DNA of 64,000 nucleotides from Snuella sedimenti (GTDB taxonomy: Bacteria; Bacteroidota; Bacteroidia; Flavobacteriales; Flavobacteriaceae), in contig NZ_JAELVQ010000018.1 of assembly GCF_016428595.1 (NCBI RefSeq), positions 23,187-87,186 on the forward strand. Reading direction: 5' to 3'. This document shows positions 48,741 to 58,474 of this stretch, piece by piece. Each line of letters begins with the position of its first letter. The stretch's first letter is position 1. The notes under the pieces are model-generated. The model ran no database searches. It saw nothing but the letters and a program-made list of their open reading frames with translations, and was not told the origin of the DNA. Both the position numbers and the translations under genes were made by a program.

Positions 48741-49445
48741 ATGGAAGCACAAAACAAGAAAATTTTATTAGTTGAAGATGATCCTAATTTTGGAACTGTT
48801 CTAAAAGATTATTTAGTAATGAACGATTACAATGTTGTTCATGCAAAAAACGGTATGGAAGGTTTTGAGAAATTTAAAAAGGACGATTTCGATTTATGTA
48901 TTCTTGATGTTATGATGCCCTATAAAGATGGCTTTACATTGGCTAAGGAAATACGCGAAAAAAACACTGATGTTCCTATTGTGTTTTTAACAGCTAAAGC
49001 TATGAAAGAGGATGTTTTAAAGGGGTATAAAGTAGGAGCAGACGACTATTTAAATAAGCCTTTTGATAGTGAAGTGTTGTTAATGAAAATTAAGGCCATA
49101 ATTCAGCGTAAGGCAACCGAGACGATTTCCGATAGTAAACAATTTGAGTTTAAAATAGGAGATTTCGATTTAAATTCTAAGCTACGTTTCTTACGTTATA
49201 AAGGAGGAGAACCTATAAAGTTGTCTCCTAAGGAAAATGAATTGTTACGTTTATTAGCACTCCATGAAAACGATTTGATGCCACGTGAATTAGCGCTTAC
49301 TAAAATATGGCGCGACGATAATTACTTTACCTCTCGTAGTATGGATGTGTATATAGCCAAATTACGTAAGTATTTAAAGTTGGACGAAAAGGTAGAAATT
49401 TTGAATATCCACGGTGAAGGCTTTAGGCTAGTGGTTAACGATTAA
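48741..49445 (+). CDS. OmpR-family response regulator (RprY-like)
   Basis: 234 residues. The receiver has Asp56 ('LCILDVMMPYKDG') and Lys in 'DYLNKPFD'. The C-terminal winged helix spans about 137-232 with 'IKLSPKENELLRLLALHEND' and 'TSRSMDVYIAKLRKYLKLD'. As an OmpR-family protein it should bind tandem repeats of about 10-11 bp spacing. It is encoded with the kinase and followed by a terminator. Confidence 0.93.
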   Translation: MEAQNKKILLVEDDPNFGTVLKDYLVMNDYNVVHAKNGMEGFEKFKKDDFDLCILDVMMPYKDGFTLAKEIREKNTDVPIVFLTAKAMKEDVLKGYKVGADDYLNKPFDSEVLLMKIKAIIQRKATETISDSKQFEFKIGDFDLNSKLRFLRYKGGEPIKLSPKENELLRLLALHENDLMPRELALTKIWRDDNYFTSRSMDVYIAKLRKYLKLDEKVEILNIHGEGFRLVVND

Positions 49446-49526
49446 GTGAAGTGGTTTAAACTTTTTCACTTCAATCCCCAAAAAGCTTAAACCCTATATT
49501 CACTATATAGAATGTATAAAAGTAGG

Positions 49527-49562
49527 AGAACCAACTGAGAATACTTAGTCTGGTTCTTTTTT
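49527..49562 (+). terminator. Terminator of the histidine kinase/response regulator operon
   Basis: AGAACCA pairs with TGGTTCT, with an inner ACT/AGT pairing, then TTTTTTA. It lies about 80 bases after the response-regulator stop and before the convergent esterase gene. Confidence 0.7.
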
Positions 49563-49584
49563 ATGCCTTGTTTTGTAATAGAGA

Positions 49585-50244
49585 CTAGCGAATACGCTTA
49601 ATTAACCAATCTTTGAATTCGTAAAAATTTTGTGGAGCCACACCGTGACCTACAGGGAATTCAGAGTATATGTGTTTAATTTTTAAGTCACTTAAAAAAG
49701 GAGGCGTTTTTCTAGCCCAAGCAACTGGAATAACCTGATCGACACTGCCGTGTGAGCAATAAAAATCCAAATTTAAATAATCTTTTTCGTTTAAATTTTT
49801 TGGAAGAATGTCCGGATATATATAGCCACTTAGTGCAATTATATTTTTAACCTTTTCGGGATAGTTTAAAGCAACGGCATAACTTAATATGGCGCCTTGG
49901 CTAAACCCAAGTAGTGAGATGCTTTCTTTATCAACAGGATACGTGTTTACAACTTCATCAATAAATCTAGCTATTAAATCACGGGATGCAGTAGCTTGTT
50001 CGTTGTCATTCCATTTTCCTAGATCGGCATCAAAATTAATTGCATACCATGCGTTACCGTATGGATGCATAGGATAGGGCGCTCTTGCCGAAACAATGAA
50101 AAGTTCTTCTGGCAGTTCGCTTGCAAACGAAAACAAATCGTTTTCATCACTACCATAGCCATGAAACATGATAAGCAATGGTGCGTTTGCTTTACGATTC
50201 GATTCACGAATAATGTGATGTAAAGAGAGTGTTGTGTCTGTCAT
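49585..50244 (-). CDS. Phospholipase/carboxylesterase-type alpha/beta hydrolase
   Basis: 219 residues. Nucleophile Ser115 in 'LLGFSQGAIL', 'MFHGYGSDENDLF' as oxyanion region, Asp in 'CSHGSVDQVIPVAW' and His in 'FPVGHGVAP' complete the triad of the YpfH/carboxylesterase group. No signal peptide. It is the last gene of a tight five-gene minus-strand operon that begins with a glycosyltransferase. Substrate unknown. Confidence 0.88.
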   Translation of the reverse strand: MTDTTLSLHHIIRESNRKANAPLLIMFHGYGSDENDLFSFASELPEELFIVSARAPYPMHPYGNAWYAINFDADLGKWNDNEQATASRDLIARFIDEVVNTYPVDKESISLLGFSQGAILSYAVALNYPEKVKNIIALSGYIYPDILPKNLNEKDYLNLDFYCSHGSVDQVIPVAWARKTPPFLSDLKIKHIYSEFPVGHGVAPQNFYEFKDWLIKRIR

Positions 50245-50577
50245 TTATCGGCCAATTGATGCAAACCATTTTTGAAATAATTCTCCTAAGAGTGGTACTG
50301 CCTGTGCTTTTCCGCCAATAGCATTAATAAATCCATAAATAAAGAGTACCCCAAAAAATATCCAAAAGCCAAAAGTAGCAAGCCAGTTATCAAAGGCACT
50401 TACCACCCAAGCTAAAACGAAATAAGTAAGCCAGAGCCCTAAAGCTTGTCTAATATGAAAGTTTGTAAATGGATTCTTTTTGTCGTTATTCATAAAGAAG
50501 GCAATAATGGTACCAATAATTGTAATATAGCTAACAATTGCCAAGCCTTTACCTGTTTCAATATCTTGTTGGTTCAT
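50245..50577 (-). CDS. DUF4870-like small membrane protein
   Basis: 110 residues with three hydrophobic segments ('GLAIVSYITIIGTIIAFFM', 'LGLWLTYFVLAWVVSAF', 'FGFWIFFGVLFIYGFINAI'). The pattern 'NPFTNFHIRQALGLWL' fits DUF4870/Tic20-like proteins of unknown function. It is directly adjacent to the esterase start, with no spacer, and six bases from the upstream gene. Confidence 0.6.
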   Translation of the reverse strand: MNQQDIETGKGLAIVSYITIIGTIIAFFMNNDKKNPFTNFHIRQALGLWLTYFVLAWVVSAFDNWLATFGFWIFFGVLFIYGFINAIGGKAQAVPLLGELFQKWFASIGR

Positions 50578-50583
50578 AATTAT

Positions 50584-51837
50584 TTAATTTAAGGATATTT
50601 TGCCATTTGCTATTATACCGTATACTTTGCCCTTTAAAGTTTCATTCTCAAAAATAGCATTATGGGATTTAGAATTGATGTGCTTTTTAGAAAAAGTATA
50701 TGCGCCTACAGGGTTGAAAAGAGCTATATTTAGAGGGTTACCTATTTTTATTGGTGAGGACTTTACTCCAAAACGTGCTTTCCCCAGAGTTAGAAGCTCA
50801 ATGGTTTTGTCTAAGTCAAATTTGGTTTGTAGCGCACCAAAAGCACTTTCCAATCCAATAGTGCCATAGGCAGCATGATCGAATTCAATTTTTTTGTGTT
50901 CAATATCTATGGGGTTATGATCACTTGTAACCATGTCTATCGTTCCATCTTTAAGGCCTTCTATTAAAGCTTCAATATCCTTTTGTGTACGTAATGGTGG
51001 CAGTACCTTATAATGTGTATTAAACCCGTTTAGAACATCGTCGGTAAAATATAAATTATGAATGGCAACACTGCAACTTACATCTAAGCCTTTACTTTTA
51101 GCTTCTTTAATTAATGCTACCGATTCTACTGTCGATATGGTAGGTATATGCAATTTTCCACCGGTATATTCTAGCAAAAATAAGTCCCGGGCAACCTGCA
51201 TAGATTCAGCTAAAGCTGGTATGCCCTTTAAACCAAGGGTAGTGCTTGTCACATTTTCGTTCATGACACCATGTCCCACAATTTTATTTTCTTGTGGAAA
51301 GGAGCATACCAAACCGTCAAAATTACTTGCATATTGTAAGGCAATTTTCAAGAGGTTTGGGTTGGTTATCGGCTTTTTATAATCATAAAAAGCAACAGCA
51401 CCAGCCGTATTCATATCGTAAAGCTCTGCTAAATCCTCACCTTTACTAGCATAAGTGAGCGCCCCAATTGGTAAAAGTTTAACAGCATGCCCGTTAGCTT
51501 TTGAATTTACAAAAGTAATATTAGAATTGGAGTCAATTACCGGGTAAGAGTTGGCATTCATCCCTACTGCCGTAAAACCAGATGCGGCAGCAGTATTAAG
51601 ACCATTTTCTATAGTTTCTCGTTCCTCAAAACCAGGTTCCCCAAAACAAACACTACTGTCAAACCATCCTTGCGATATGTGTAGGTTGTCTAATTGAATT
51701 TCTTGGTAATCCTTTGTGTTTTCAATGGAGTTGGCAATTTTCGAGATTACGCCGTCTTCAATTAATAGATCTTGAGTTTTGTTGTGAAATTCACTACTGG
51801 GATCAATAATTGTAGCAGATTTTATAAGTATGTTCAT
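50584..51837 (-). CDS. Dihydroorotase-like amidohydrolase, probably without dihydroorotase activity
   Basis: 417 residues with the overall dihydroorotase fold: a composite N- and C-terminal beta-sandwich ('MNILIKSATIIDPSSEFHNK', C-terminal 'GKVYGIIANGKI') and the Asp motif 'MVTSDHNPIDIEHK'. The metal-binding HxH is lost: in 'WFDSSVCFGEPGFEERE' the two histidines are Ser62 and Cys64, and the following arginine is Gly66. A later ligand position reads 'CSFPQEN' without His. It is a PyrC-like pseudo-enzyme or has changed function. It lies in an operon with BatA-like and esterase genes, not with pyrimidine genes. Confidence 0.85.
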   Translation of the reverse strand: MNILIKSATIIDPSSEFHNKTQDLLIEDGVISKIANSIENTKDYQEIQLDNLHISQGWFDSSVCFGEPGFEERETIENGLNTAAASGFTAVGMNANSYPVIDSNSNITFVNSKANGHAVKLLPIGALTYASKGEDLAELYDMNTAGAVAFYDYKKPITNPNLLKIALQYASNFDGLVCSFPQENKIVGHGVMNENVTSTTLGLKGIPALAESMQVARDLFLLEYTGGKLHIPTISTVESVALIKEAKSKGLDVSCSVAIHNLYFTDDVLNGFNTHYKVLPPLRTQKDIEALIEGLKDGTIDMVTSDHNPIDIEHKKIEFDHAAYGTIGLESAFGALQTKFDLDKTIELLTLGKARFGVKSSPIKIGNPLNIALFNPVGAYTFSKKHINSKSHNAIFENETLKGKVYGIIANGKISLN

Positions 51838-53759
51838 TTAAAATATTTTAAGATGAGCATTTCAATGATCAATAAAATTAATGCAAAAATAACAAACCAT
51901 TTCCACAGGGCATTAACTTTTGTATCACTTTTTATAGCATTAAAAATATCGGTGATAGAATTATTTACGCTACCTTGTTTTAAACTCGAAAGATCCCTGT
52001 AAATCAAATTGCTTTCACTCCTGTCGTAGTTGTAGCTTACATTTTTAATGGTCTTGTTTTTGTTTTTTATTTCATATACACCAGACAAAGCAGGGGCTTC
52101 AAAGGTATTGATAACAACTTTGTTGTTGAAATATTGTTGTTTTGGTATAATACGAATAGGGTCATTAACCAAAGCTAAAATGTCATCTTGTTGAAGTTGC
52201 GTCTCTATATCATAGCTGTTTTGTTTACCTATTGTATAGTATAAATTTGGTGTTTTAAAGCTAGAACGCCCTATGTTATATAAGGTTGGAACAATTAAAG
52301 GTGAGTTTTTAAAGTTAGAATTCGTAGCATTCAATGCAGCTGTAAAGATATAGGCATTGTTACTTTTTAATAAAAAGGATTGGCCGTCTTCAAATTGTAA
52401 CGCAGGACTCCCCAAATTACCAGAAACGGTATAAAAGCTATTTAATTTTGGATATTGGAAGTTCTTAACTTGTTTTTCGAATACACCGTTACTGAATAAA
52501 GGGTGGGAATAATTGATTGTTGTAATACGTTTTTCGGCTTCTATAACAGCATTAAAAGAGGTGTTGTAATTTGATAACAGTGTATTATAAGTGGTCTGGT
52601 TAATGGTTGCTGATGGGATTATAATTATGGAACCACCTTGACTTGTAAAGAGTTTTAGCGCAGAAATGAGCGCGTTAGGGAGTGTCTCCAGCTCATTTAA
52701 TATAATAAGATGTTGCTTGTCTAATATATTATAGTTTAACTGCTCCTCTAAAGTTGAAAGATAATTAAATTCATCAGCTGTATAAATACGTTTCAAAAAA
52801 GAATCATCGGAAGCATTTATGCTCAGTACATTTATTTTAGTGTTATTGGTGATATTAAAAAATAAGTTATTATCGAAAGCAAGATTAACATCATTAACTG
52901 CTATTCTTCCATTTATGATATCTTTGGTTGGAATCGAAAAGTTTGTCTGTGCAATTTGATCTATAGAGATCGATGTTTTGGCTATTAAGGTGTCATTGTT
53001 AAATAGGGATACAGGTAAGTTCTCAATATGCTCCCCGCTATTTTTTATATTTACAGTAAGTTCAATGCTTGAGGCCGTTGTTTTTGATACAAATACACTG
53101 TCAATGGCAACATTATTATTGTTAACCGGTTGTAATTTAACAAGGTGTAATTTTTCAAGAGAATCAGTTGCAGGTTTGAAATCAGAGGCATCGAGTTGAA
53201 AATCTGATATAAATACCAGATTTTTTAAAGTGTTTTTTCTTTTGCTAAAAAGGGATTTAGCTTTTAAAATGGCGGCTTGGTTGGTTAGTGCACTCGAAGT
53301 ATACTCCAATTGCAACAATTCATTCTTAATGGTTTTAACATTGGTGTTTTTATATGTGTTATCGTTAGTGATTAAAGAAATCGTTTCATTATCGGGTACA
53401 TTATTGATAATATCTTGAACGGCACGCTTTAAAAGTTCACCTTGGTTACCTTTGGCCTGCATACTAAACGAGTTATCAAGATAAATAACCGTTTCCTTTT
53501 CGGTATTATATGTGCTCTTTTTTGTAGTATATGGTTGGGTAAATGCTAAAATAATGGCGGCAAATAACATGAGTCTTATTGTTAAAACAAGCCATTTTTT
53601 TATTTGCGAACTTTTCCGTGTTTTTAATGTAGCGGCCTTTAAAAAGGCCACATTGGTGAAAGCAACTTTTTGAAATCTTCGTAACTGAAATAAATGAACA
53701 ATTATAGGGATTAACAGTAAAAATAATGCATAAAGAAGTTCGGGGTGTTTAAAATGCAT
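51834..53759 (-). CDS. BatA-type VWA membrane protein
   Basis: 641 residues. The N-terminal BatA domain has two helices ('ELLYALFLLLIPIIVHLFQL', 'LVLTIRLMLFAAIILAF') and a VWA domain with MIDAS motif DxSxS at Asp95-Ser97-Ser99 ('IYLDNSFSM'). A large extracytoplasmic part follows, then a C-terminal helix ('WFVIFALILLIIEMLILKYF'). Bat proteins form membrane complexes once linked to aerotolerance, with unclear mechanism. It overlaps the dihydroorotase-like gene by four bases. Confidence 0.85.
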   Translation of the reverse strand: MHFKHPELLYALFLLLIPIIVHLFQLRRFQKVAFTNVAFLKAATLKTRKSSQIKKWLVLTIRLMLFAAIILAFTQPYTTKKSTYNTEKETVIYLDNSFSMQAKGNQGELLKRAVQDIINNVPDNETISLITNDNTYKNTNVKTIKNELLQLEYTSSALTNQAAILKAKSLFSKRKNTLKNLVFISDFQLDASDFKPATDSLEKLHLVKLQPVNNNNVAIDSVFVSKTTASSIELTVNIKNSGEHIENLPVSLFNNDTLIAKTSISIDQIAQTNFSIPTKDIINGRIAVNDVNLAFDNNLFFNITNNTKINVLSINASDDSFLKRIYTADEFNYLSTLEEQLNYNILDKQHLIILNELETLPNALISALKLFTSQGGSIIIIPSATINQTTYNTLLSNYNTSFNAVIEAEKRITTINYSHPLFSNGVFEKQVKNFQYPKLNSFYTVSGNLGSPALQFEDGQSFLLKSNNAYIFTAALNATNSNFKNSPLIVPTLYNIGRSSFKTPNLYYTIGKQNSYDIETQLQQDDILALVNDPIRIIPKQQYFNNKVVINTFEAPALSGVYEIKNKNKTIKNVSYNYDRSESNLIYRDLSSLKQGSVNNSITDIFNAIKSDTKVNALWKWFVIFALILLIIEMLILKYFK

Positions 53760-53818
53760 ACCTTATAATTTGTTATAAATATAGAAAATGATATTGACTA
53801 TTGTTGCTTAAAGCGAAG

Positions 53819-54826
53819 TTAGCAAAAGAATACATAATCTTGTACAGGTTTCATATCAATTTGTTTAAGGTATGCCCTAATTTCCTTTTGAGCTTTTTTG
53901 TTTGCCACCGTTATAATACTTTGTGCACTTGTAAGCTGTTTTAAATAGTCAAAGGGTCTTAGTTTTGTACCATAAATATCACGGTCAATTTTATTAGGGT
54001 TGTCACATATCCATTCAAATGGAATACCCTTTCTTGTTAAGGTTTTGGCTATGAGCTTACCTTTTGTTCCTGCTCCCCATATTACAAGTGTTCTTTTAGG
54101 ATCGTAATCTACATCTAAAAAGTAATGGAGTTTTATAGCAGTAAAATGATTTTGTGCGTAGTGGATATGTGTTCTGGACGTACGTGTGTTGTAGTCTCTC
54201 CAGTGATGTAGTACATCGTTGCATGGAATACATTTGTATTGGTGCTTATAAAAACGGAATGTTAAATCGTAATCTTCGGGATATCGGTTAGGGTTGAAAG
54301 CATCACAAGCTATTAAATCGTCCCGGTGAACCATCCAGCAAGGAGAAGGAATGACACATTCTTTGTAGATTTCAGAATAATTACTGCCTGTTTGGGTTAA
54401 TTTATTGAGCCATTGTTCGTAGCTTTTATAGCCTTCTTTAACACCACCATCACAAAAGTATTTTACCAGCCCAATAGCAACATGCTGTTTCCCATAATTT
54501 AAAAGATTAGTAGCTAATACTTCTAATTTATTTGGAGGCATAATATCATCACTGTCCATTCTAGTAATGAAGTCGCCTTTGCTTAGCTTAAATGCAAGCT
54601 TAAGCGCTTCAATTATACCATTGCCTTCATTTTTTATTAGTTTTATTCGGCTGTCATTTTTAGCAAAACGTTCTACTACCTGATAGCTGCTATCCGTAGA
54701 ATGATCGTCAACTATCAATAATTCCCAATGGGTGTAAGATTGTTTTAAAATGGATTCCAAACACGCAGCTAGATAAGCTTCTGTGTTTTTAAATGGTGTT
54801 AGTATACTTATTAAGGGCTTTTGCAT
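53819..54826 (-). CDS. Glycosyltransferase family 2 with C-terminal Rossmann-like domain
   Basis: About 335 residues from MQKPLISILTPFKNTEAYL (other ATGs at 54829 and 54841 are possible). The GT-A domain has 'IVDDHSTDSS', the DxD region 'DFITRMDSDDIMPP' and 'YPEDYDLTFRFYKH'. From about residue 250 there is a second nucleotide-binding-like segment, 'TLVIWGAGTKGKLIAKTL', then 'AQSIITVANKKAQKEIRAYL', similar to the N-terminal fold of PglD-like or redox sugar enzymes. This is a two-domain fusion. It is first in the operon, with 59 bases to the BatA-like gene. Confidence 0.82.
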   Translation of the reverse strand: MQKPLISILTPFKNTEAYLAACLESILKQSYTHWELLIVDDHSTDSSYQVVERFAKNDSRIKLIKNEGNGIIEALKLAFKLSKGDFITRMDSDDIMPPNKLEVLATNLLNYGKQHVAIGLVKYFCDGGVKEGYKSYEQWLNKLTQTGSNYSEIYKECVIPSPCWMVHRDDLIACDAFNPNRYPEDYDLTFRFYKHQYKCIPCNDVLHHWRDYNTRTSRTHIHYAQNHFTAIKLHYFLDVDYDPKRTLVIWGAGTKGKLIAKTLTRKGIPFEWICDNPNKIDRDIYGTKLRPFDYLKQLTSAQSIITVANKKAQKEIRAYLKQIDMKPVQDYVFFC

Positions 54827-54929
54827 CATGCGAATATACATAATTCATCTTTTAACAGAACCTTAAGAAAAAGGCATGTAACATAATAGTATTTTCGGCA
54901 TTTACAAACAGAACATATAATTAGGAAGA

Positions 54930-56819
54930 ATGAAAATCAATAGGTTTACTGCATTATTGGCAGGTGCTTTAATAGTAAGTTGTAATGCAACGAAGACGAA
55001 AAACGATTTGGCAACAAATTTACCAATAGAGACAACCATTCGTTTGGATCAGGTGGTTGATGATAAAGCCCCTGTTACAATTGATCCAGGTAGGTTTACA
55101 GTCGAAACGGTAACATATCATTTACCAAAAGTGATACAGGGTACTTACTCTGTAAGTGATTTTGGAAAGTACATTGAAGCCTTCAAAGCTTACGATTATA
55201 AAGGGAATGAAATGGAAGTGACAAAGAATGATACTAATTCATGGACTATTGCCAATGCTAAGAAGTTAGATAAAATAACCTATTTGGTAAACGATACTTA
55301 CGATTTAGAAGTTGAAGGGGGTATTGGAGGCGAACAGCCTTTTTCTCCTGCAGGGACTAATATCGAACCAAACAATTATGTGCTAAACCTCCACGGATTT
55401 ATAGGTTATTTTGATGTTTTAAAAAACAATCAATATAAATTGGATGTAACTGCACCTAGTAACTTTGCTAGAACATCAGCTTTACAAAATACAGGAACAA
55501 AAGTTAGTGATGATGGAAAATACAGCACTAGCAGCTATTTTGCTACCCGTTATTTTGAAATTACAGACAACCCTATGATGTATGGTAATTTGGATGTTGA
55601 AGAATTTAAGGTAGGTGATATAAAAATAGTATTAAGTGTTTACTCGCCCAATAAAGTACATTCGGCCAAATCATTAAAGGAAACTATTTTTAAGATGATG
55701 CAAGCACAAAAAAACTATTTGGGAGCTATTAATACAACGCCACGCTATGATATATATTTATACCTGTCGGATGGAAAAGAAGATTCACCAAAGGGATTTG
55801 GTGCTTTAGAGCATCACACGTCTACTGTGGTCGTTATGCCAGAGTCTATGTCTAAGGAAGCTTTAGATGAGGGCATGATCGATGTGGTTTCCCATGAGTT
55901 TTTTCATATTGTAACACCTTTAAGTGTACACTCTGAAGATGTGCATTATTTCGATTACAATAAGCCTACATTTTCAAAGCATTTATGGATGTACGAAGGG
56001 GTAACCGAATATTTCGCAACTTTATTTCAAGTCAATCAAGAATTGGTATCCGAAGAAGCATTTTACAGTAAGCTTATGTATAAAATCCAATATTCGCTTG
56101 GCATGGACGATACTATGAGCTTTACCGAAATGAGTGAACGTATTTTAGAAGAACCTTATGCTTCCCAGTATATAAATGTTTACCAAAAAGGTGCTTTAAT
56201 AGGTATGTGTATAGATATCTTGATGCGAGAGGAGAGTAACGGGAGTAGAGGTATTTTATCACTTATGAAGGAATTGTCAAATAAATATGGAAAGCATAAA
56301 CCATTTGAAGATGATAAGATAATTGATGAAATTGTAGCCATGACCTATCCTTCTTTAAGAACATTTTTCGATACACATGTTATAGGAACCACACCAATTG
56401 ATTATGAAGCATATTTTAATAAGGTAGGTTTAAAAGTAGCAGAAGCTAAGGTAAAAACGAATTTTGTTCAAAATGCAGGAACGTTGATTATAGGTGCAAA
56501 CCCTAATTACGGAACCGTGTTTTTTACTGATTTGGTAGCTGATAATAGTTTTTGGGCTGATCAAGGTGTAAAATCTGGTGATATTATTAAAACTGTTAAC
56601 GGCACGGAACTTACTATGCAAAATGTAAATGAACTTCTAACAGAGATGTTTATGTGGAAACCAGGTAAAGAAATAGAGGTTAAACTAAATAGAGAAGGAG
56701 AAGATATTGTTATTAAAACAATTACAACCCAACCTTATACCAAAGGAGAAAGTATTCAAGTAAATGAAAACGCAAGTGAATCACAAATAAAATTACGTGA
56801 AGCTTGGCTAAAAGGTTAA
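54930..56819 (+). CDS. M61 family metallopeptidase lipoprotein with PDZ domain
   Basis: 629 residues. Lipobox with Cys18 ('GALIVSCNATK'), a beta-rich N-terminal domain, then the zinc site His322-Glu323-x2-His326 ('VVSHEFFHIVTP') with the downstream Glu in 'MYEGVTEYFA'. A C-terminal PDZ domain ('FFTDLVADNSFWADQGVKSG') follows. M61 members are glycyl aminopeptidases. It probably trims peptides outside the inner membrane. It is a single gene, divergent from the glycosyltransferase gene. Confidence 0.92.
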   Translation: MKINRFTALLAGALIVSCNATKTKNDLATNLPIETTIRLDQVVDDKAPVTIDPGRFTVETVTYHLPKVIQGTYSVSDFGKYIEAFKAYDYKGNEMEVTKNDTNSWTIANAKKLDKITYLVNDTYDLEVEGGIGGEQPFSPAGTNIEPNNYVLNLHGFIGYFDVLKNNQYKLDVTAPSNFARTSALQNTGTKVSDDGKYSTSSYFATRYFEITDNPMMYGNLDVEEFKVGDIKIVLSVYSPNKVHSAKSLKETIFKMMQAQKNYLGAINTTPRYDIYLYLSDGKEDSPKGFGALEHHTSTVVVMPESMSKEALDEGMIDVVSHEFFHIVTPLSVHSEDVHYFDYNKPTFSKHLWMYEGVTEYFATLFQVNQELVSEEAFYSKLMYKIQYSLGMDDTMSFTEMSERILEEPYASQYINVYQKGALIGMCIDILMREESNGSRGILSLMKELSNKYGKHKPFEDDKIIDEIVAMTYPSLRTFFDTHVIGTTPIDYEAYFNKVGLKVAEAKVKTNFVQNAGTLIIGANPNYGTVFFTDLVADNSFWADQGVKSGDIIKTVNGTELTMQNVNELLTEMFMWKPGKEIEVKLNREGEDIVIKTITTQPYTKGESIQVNENASESQIKLREAWLKG

Positions 56820-56840
56820 GAGTAAATGAACAATAATAAA

Positions 56841-56877
56841 AAGCGCCTGTTGTACGTTACTACAATAGGCGTTTTTT
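56841..56877. terminator. Bidirectional terminator between M61 and S10 peptidase genes
   Basis: GCGCCTGTTGTA pairs with TACAATAGGCG with one mismatch around a six-base loop. It has T6 on the plus side and an A run on the other, so it can end transcription from both convergent genes. Confidence 0.8.
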
Positions 56878-56903
56878 ATTGATTAATATTATAGTGATTA
56901 AGT

Positions 56904-58388
56904 TTAGTATTTAGCCGATTTTCCGTTAGATAAAGAGTTTTTTATGAAAGTTCTTAGGTCATCGTTTGCAGTTACCAAGTCCTCTTGTCTAAGGTACATC
57001 ATATGACCACTTCTGTATCCTTTAAACGTAAGACGATCTTTCATTTTTCCACTCGGATCAATTTGCCACATGGTATATTTTGCTCCAAAATAGGTAGTGG
57101 CTCCATCATAATAACCCGACTGAATAAGCACTTTTAAATATGGATTTACTGCCATGGCTTGTCTCAATTGATCTCTAGTATTATCATTTCTTCTATCCCA
57201 AGGGTGTACATTACCAAACATGTTATACTTTATATCGGTTTTAAAGTTGAGGTGTTCTTTAATATAATAGTTGATGGCAGGAGTGAAGGAGTGCATCCAT
57301 GAAGTTAATTCTGGACTATAATCTGGGCTGTCACCAGCTTCTCTTTTGTCAATTCCCAAATATCTGGAGTCTAACCTACCTATGGTATGGCCTGTTTTGT
57401 TTCTTAATAATTCTTTCCAAAAGAAACTGGTGGGAACATCTAAGTTATTTTGTAAAATAGCTGTTTTGCTCAATCCAGAGTAATAACTCATTTTTTGAGC
57501 AACTTCTTGTTTTTCATTGTTAGAAATAAATCCACCTTTTGCTATTGCAGGCATGAGTGTATTGATTGTATAATCTTCAACTTCTGGTAATATGTCGAGT
57601 AAGTCCTTTTGTTGTAATGCACTAGGTAATGCTTTTTGGTACCAGGCTGCAGCTGTAAAATAAGGTAAGTTTAAAGCCGAATAAATTGGTTGGCTTGTAC
57701 TGTATAGTTTATAATCGGCAGGAGATACTAAAATAACACCATTTAAATACATCCATTGGCTACTTTGCAACTCATTGGCAAGTCCCATTACGCGGGTACC
57801 ACCATAACTTTCCCCAATAATGTATTTTGGAGATTTCCATCTATTATTTCTGGTAACAAAGGTGTTTATCCATTCAGCTAAATATTTAATATCCGCATTG
57901 ATACCAAAAAAGGTTTCTCTTTCTGGGAGCTTTCCTTCCTTATTAGGAAGCATTCTTGAATAACCAGTATTCACAGGGTTTACATACACGATATCGGCTA
58001 TATCCAATATAGAATTTGGATTGTCTTTTACGCCATAGGGTTGAATGGGATAGCCTTCTTTATCAATATTTAAAATTTTAGGACCTGTATAAGCAATGTG
58101 CATCCATACAGAAGCAGAACCTGGCCCTCCATTAAAAGAGATGATAAGTGGTCTGTTATCTTTGTTTTTAACGTTACTGCGTTGGTAATAAGTATAAAAC
58201 AGACTAGCAATTGGTTCGCCGTTTCCATTCCATACTGGCTGTGTGCCCGTTGTGGCTGTGTACGATAAATTGATGCCTTTTATGGCTGCGCTGTGTGAAG
58301 TAACAACTATAGTATCGGCTGGTATTTTTCTATTTTGTGCATATGTAATAGCACTTATTAGACAGAGAAAAGCGAGTAGTTTTTTCAT
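56904..58388 (-). CDS. S10 family serine carboxypeptidase
   Basis: 494 residues with signal peptide (1-17, 'LISAITYAQ'). The oxyanion region 'ISFNGGPGSASVWMH' and Ser194 in 'IIGESYGGTRVMGL' mark S10. Asp and His are expected in 'LIQSGYYDGATTYFG' and 'GYRSGHMMYL'. It removes C-terminal residues from peptides in the periplasm or outside the cell. It is convergent with the M61 gene; together they suggest peptide scavenging. Confidence 0.93.
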   Translation of the reverse strand: MKKLLAFLCLISAITYAQNRKIPADTIVVTSHSAAIKGINLSYTATTGTQPVWNGNGEPIASLFYTYYQRSNVKNKDNRPLIISFNGGPGSASVWMHIAYTGPKILNIDKEGYPIQPYGVKDNPNSILDIADIVYVNPVNTGYSRMLPNKEGKLPERETFFGINADIKYLAEWINTFVTRNNRWKSPKYIIGESYGGTRVMGLANELQSSQWMYLNGVILVSPADYKLYSTSQPIYSALNLPYFTAAAWYQKALPSALQQKDLLDILPEVEDYTINTLMPAIAKGGFISNNEKQEVAQKMSYYSGLSKTAILQNNLDVPTSFFWKELLRNKTGHTIGRLDSRYLGIDKREAGDSPDYSPELTSWMHSFTPAINYYIKEHLNFKTDIKYNMFGNVHPWDRRNDNTRDQLRQAMAVNPYLKVLIQSGYYDGATTYFGAKYTMWQIDPSGKMKDRLTFKGYRSGHMMYLRQEDLVTANDDLRTFIKNSLSNGKSAKY

Positions 58389-58474
58389 TGATAATGGTAT
58401 AAATTAGTTTTTTAACGGACTAATTTACTGTTTTGTGTTTGCGGCGTAAAAGAATTAACATACGTTAACACTCT

